Positions 5,786 to 6,966 of a DNA stretch of 6,966 nt are shown here, piece after piece. The stretch comes from CAYFQB01 sp964345225 (GTDB lineage: Bacteria; Nitrospirota; Thermodesulfovibrionia; Thermodesulfovibrionales; UBA6898): assembly GCA_964345225.1 (NCBI GenBank), contig CAYFQB010000077.1:1-6966 (forward strand), given 5' to 3'. The notes beneath the pieces are model-generated. The model did no database searches and was not told where the DNA came from. It saw only the letters and a list, made by a program, of their open reading frames with translations. The position numbers were made by a program, and so were the translations under genes. Each line of letters starts with the position of its first letter. Within the stretch, counting starts at the first letter, position 1.

Positions 5786-6966
5786 TTATAAATATCCGAG
5801 ACTTCTCAATTGATTTTCTAATTCCATCTTATCATTATTGCTCAACTGTTCTTCTTGAGCTTCTGTTGAAGAGTTGATACTCATAATTTGAATTGGAATT
5901 TTCTTCAAAAAAGCATCTTCAATAGCATTAGTTATTACCTTTCCGTCAAAATAATCTGGAATTTTTAAACCTAAAAGGTAAAGCGATGTAGGTGCAACGT
6001 CGACTATATCAAGATTATTCAATTTGACCCCCTTTTTACAATGAGGCCCTTTCATTAGAAAAATCCCTTCTCTTATATTTGTATGATGTCCACTTACTGC
6101 ATTAGCTGTAAGCTTATTGATTGAATGTTTTTTTAGAAAAGATTTACTTGTAAGATATAGAGAGTTTTGTGTTGCTATATATATATCATAAGCATCACCG
6201 ATATAGGGTCCATTATAAATCACATCTCTTCGGTATGTTTTATGAATTACTTTTTCTCCTGTTTCAAAATCAACTAGGTGTGATAACCTGTCCTCTATCT
6301 GGCTAATTATTTTATTATAATCTTTTACATTCACAATGCCATTCGGTTCCCTTCCCTTTAGATTGATATTTATTCCATGTTTTGTGGCATATGCAAAAGT
6401 TTTGTTCCAGTCTACTATATGAGAAATAGGGAACGGTTCTTTGCTTATAATGGGCAATCTCATTTGAGATAAAAATTCAGGCAGATGATAAGTTGCATTA
6501 TTTATCTTGAGTTTTTTAAGGATATCTCTAACTTGCTTCATTTTTACCACAATTCTATAGAGTTTCTGACTTTTTAAGTGAAGAAACCCTTCTTTCAAAA
6601 GCCATATATTTGTATTAAATGATTTATGGACAGGACCAGCTCCGTGATCTGATACTATTATAAAAGTTGTATTCTTGTCAGATTGTTTCATAATCTTTCC
6701 AATTGCATCATCAATCTTCTTATAAATCTCAGGAATAATATTACCAAACTTTTTTGCAAGATTTACATTGTGGTGAGGATGGTTTTTATCAAATAAGGAC
6801 CAGCAATGATGTTGTACTACATCTGATGACTGAAATACGGTCATCAGAAATGACCAATCAATTTTTCCCATTAAATAAATATTAGCTTCAGCTATTTTAT
6901 CAATAGCAGTAGTATGAAAATCTAGCAAGTTTGAGAAAAAAATATCCTTTTTAGTTGCATTACGCA
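5786..6966 (-). CDS. Type I phosphodiesterase/nucleotide pyrophosphatase paralogue, N-terminus cut by window edge
   Basis: The frame stays open to the window edge: 392 codons are visible from 6964 and the reading starts RNATKKDIFFSNLLDFHTT. The TTG at 6928-6926 aligns with the middle of the intact neighbour (about residue 174), so it is not the start, and roughly 160-180 N-terminal residues with the nucleophile threonine lie outside the window. In visible-residue numbering, D48 and H52 are in FQSSDVVQHH and D106 and H107 are in IIVSDHGAGPVHKSFNTNIWLLKEGFLHL. The third histidine is in SGHHTNIREGIFLMKG (H293 or H294). Two residues appear to be inserted between this histidine and GIF compared with the neighbour's THRMNGIF. 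INLKGREPNGIV, IVDVAPTSLYLLG and the terminal LRSLGYL match the family and the neighbour, so a functional enzyme is likely. It is separated from the next paralogue by 149 bases in the same direction. Its substrate may differ from the neighbour's, since the segment before the metal histidine diverges. Confidence 0.9.
   Translation of the reverse strand, partial: RNATKKDIFFSNLLDFHTTAIDKIAEANIYLMGKIDWSFLMTVFQSSDVVQHHCWSLFDKNHPHHNVNLAKKFGNIIPEIYKKIDDAIGKIMKQSDKNTTFIIVSDHGAGPVHKSFNTNIWLLKEGFLHLKSQKLYRIVVKMKQVRDILKKLKINNATYHLPEFLSQMRLPIISKEPFPISHIVDWNKTFAYATKHGININLKGREPNGIVNVKDYNKIISQIEDRLSHLVDFETGEKVIHKTYRRDVIYNGPYIGDAYDIYIATQNSLYLTSKSFLKKHSINKLTANAVSGHHTNIREGIFLMKGPHCKKGVKLNNLDIVDVAPTSLYLLGLKIPDYFDGKVITNAIEDAFLKKIPIQIMSINSSTEAQEEQLSNNDKMELENQLRSLGYL

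Noticed and set aside
5786..6928. A complete 380-residue protein starting at TTG 6928
   Set aside because: The frame is open to the window edge and the TTG aligns to the middle of the full-length paralogue, so the gene is truncated by the window.
1..6966. CRISPR array, tRNA, rRNA or riboswitch
   Set aside because: No regularly spaced direct repeats, cloverleaf-like segments or recognisable conserved RNA elements were seen; gaps are short and AT-rich.

Overview
The window is AT-rich bacterial-type DNA. Every supported gene lies on the minus strand, so the genes read from high to low coordinates. The content looks like part of a surface-glycan (exopolysaccharide, O-antigen or lipid-linked glycan) locus from a Gram-negative-like bacterium. 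The heptosyltransferase-like GT9 protein is the main pointer to that cell type. Such gene sets occur in Deltaproteobacteria, Nitrospirota and Planctomycetes, but nothing here fixes the lineage.

Layout in transcription order. (1) 6966-5786: an alkaline-phosphatase-superfamily (type I phosphodiesterase/nucleotide pyrophosphatase) protein that lacks its N-terminus only because the window ends. (2) 5636-3960: a complete 558-residue paralogue with a GTG start and a plausible promoter in the 149-base gap before it. (3) About 3950-3541: a 419-base gap with what may be a decayed transposase C-terminus at its upstream end and a good promoter candidate at its downstream end. (4) 3540-2470: a family 9 (heptosyltransferase-type) glycosyltransferase. 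(5) 2469-1636: a third member of the phosphodiesterase family, now a pseudogene. Its N-terminal and C-terminal pieces remain, about 280 central codons are gone, and the rest carries a nonsense codon and a frameshift. (6) 1639-875: a PIG-L family zinc deacetylase. (7) 881-1: an N-acetyltransferase (GNAT-type) that runs off the window.

Genes 4 to 7 are packed end to end: the boundary between 4 and 5 has no spacer, 5/6 overlap by 4 bases and 6/7 by 7 bases. They were almost certainly built as one translationally coupled operon. The likely joint job is glycan assembly and tailoring: GT9 adds a sugar, PIG-L removes an N-acetyl group, the GNAT protein could put another acyl group on the freed amine, and the phosphodiesterases act on a phosphodiester or pyrophosphate such as a nucleotide-sugar or lipid-phosphate-sugar. 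The enzyme chemistry follows from the families; the shared pathway is inference. The most notable features are the array of three paralogous, apparently cytoplasmic phosphodiesterases and the clear decay of one of them inside a coupled operon.
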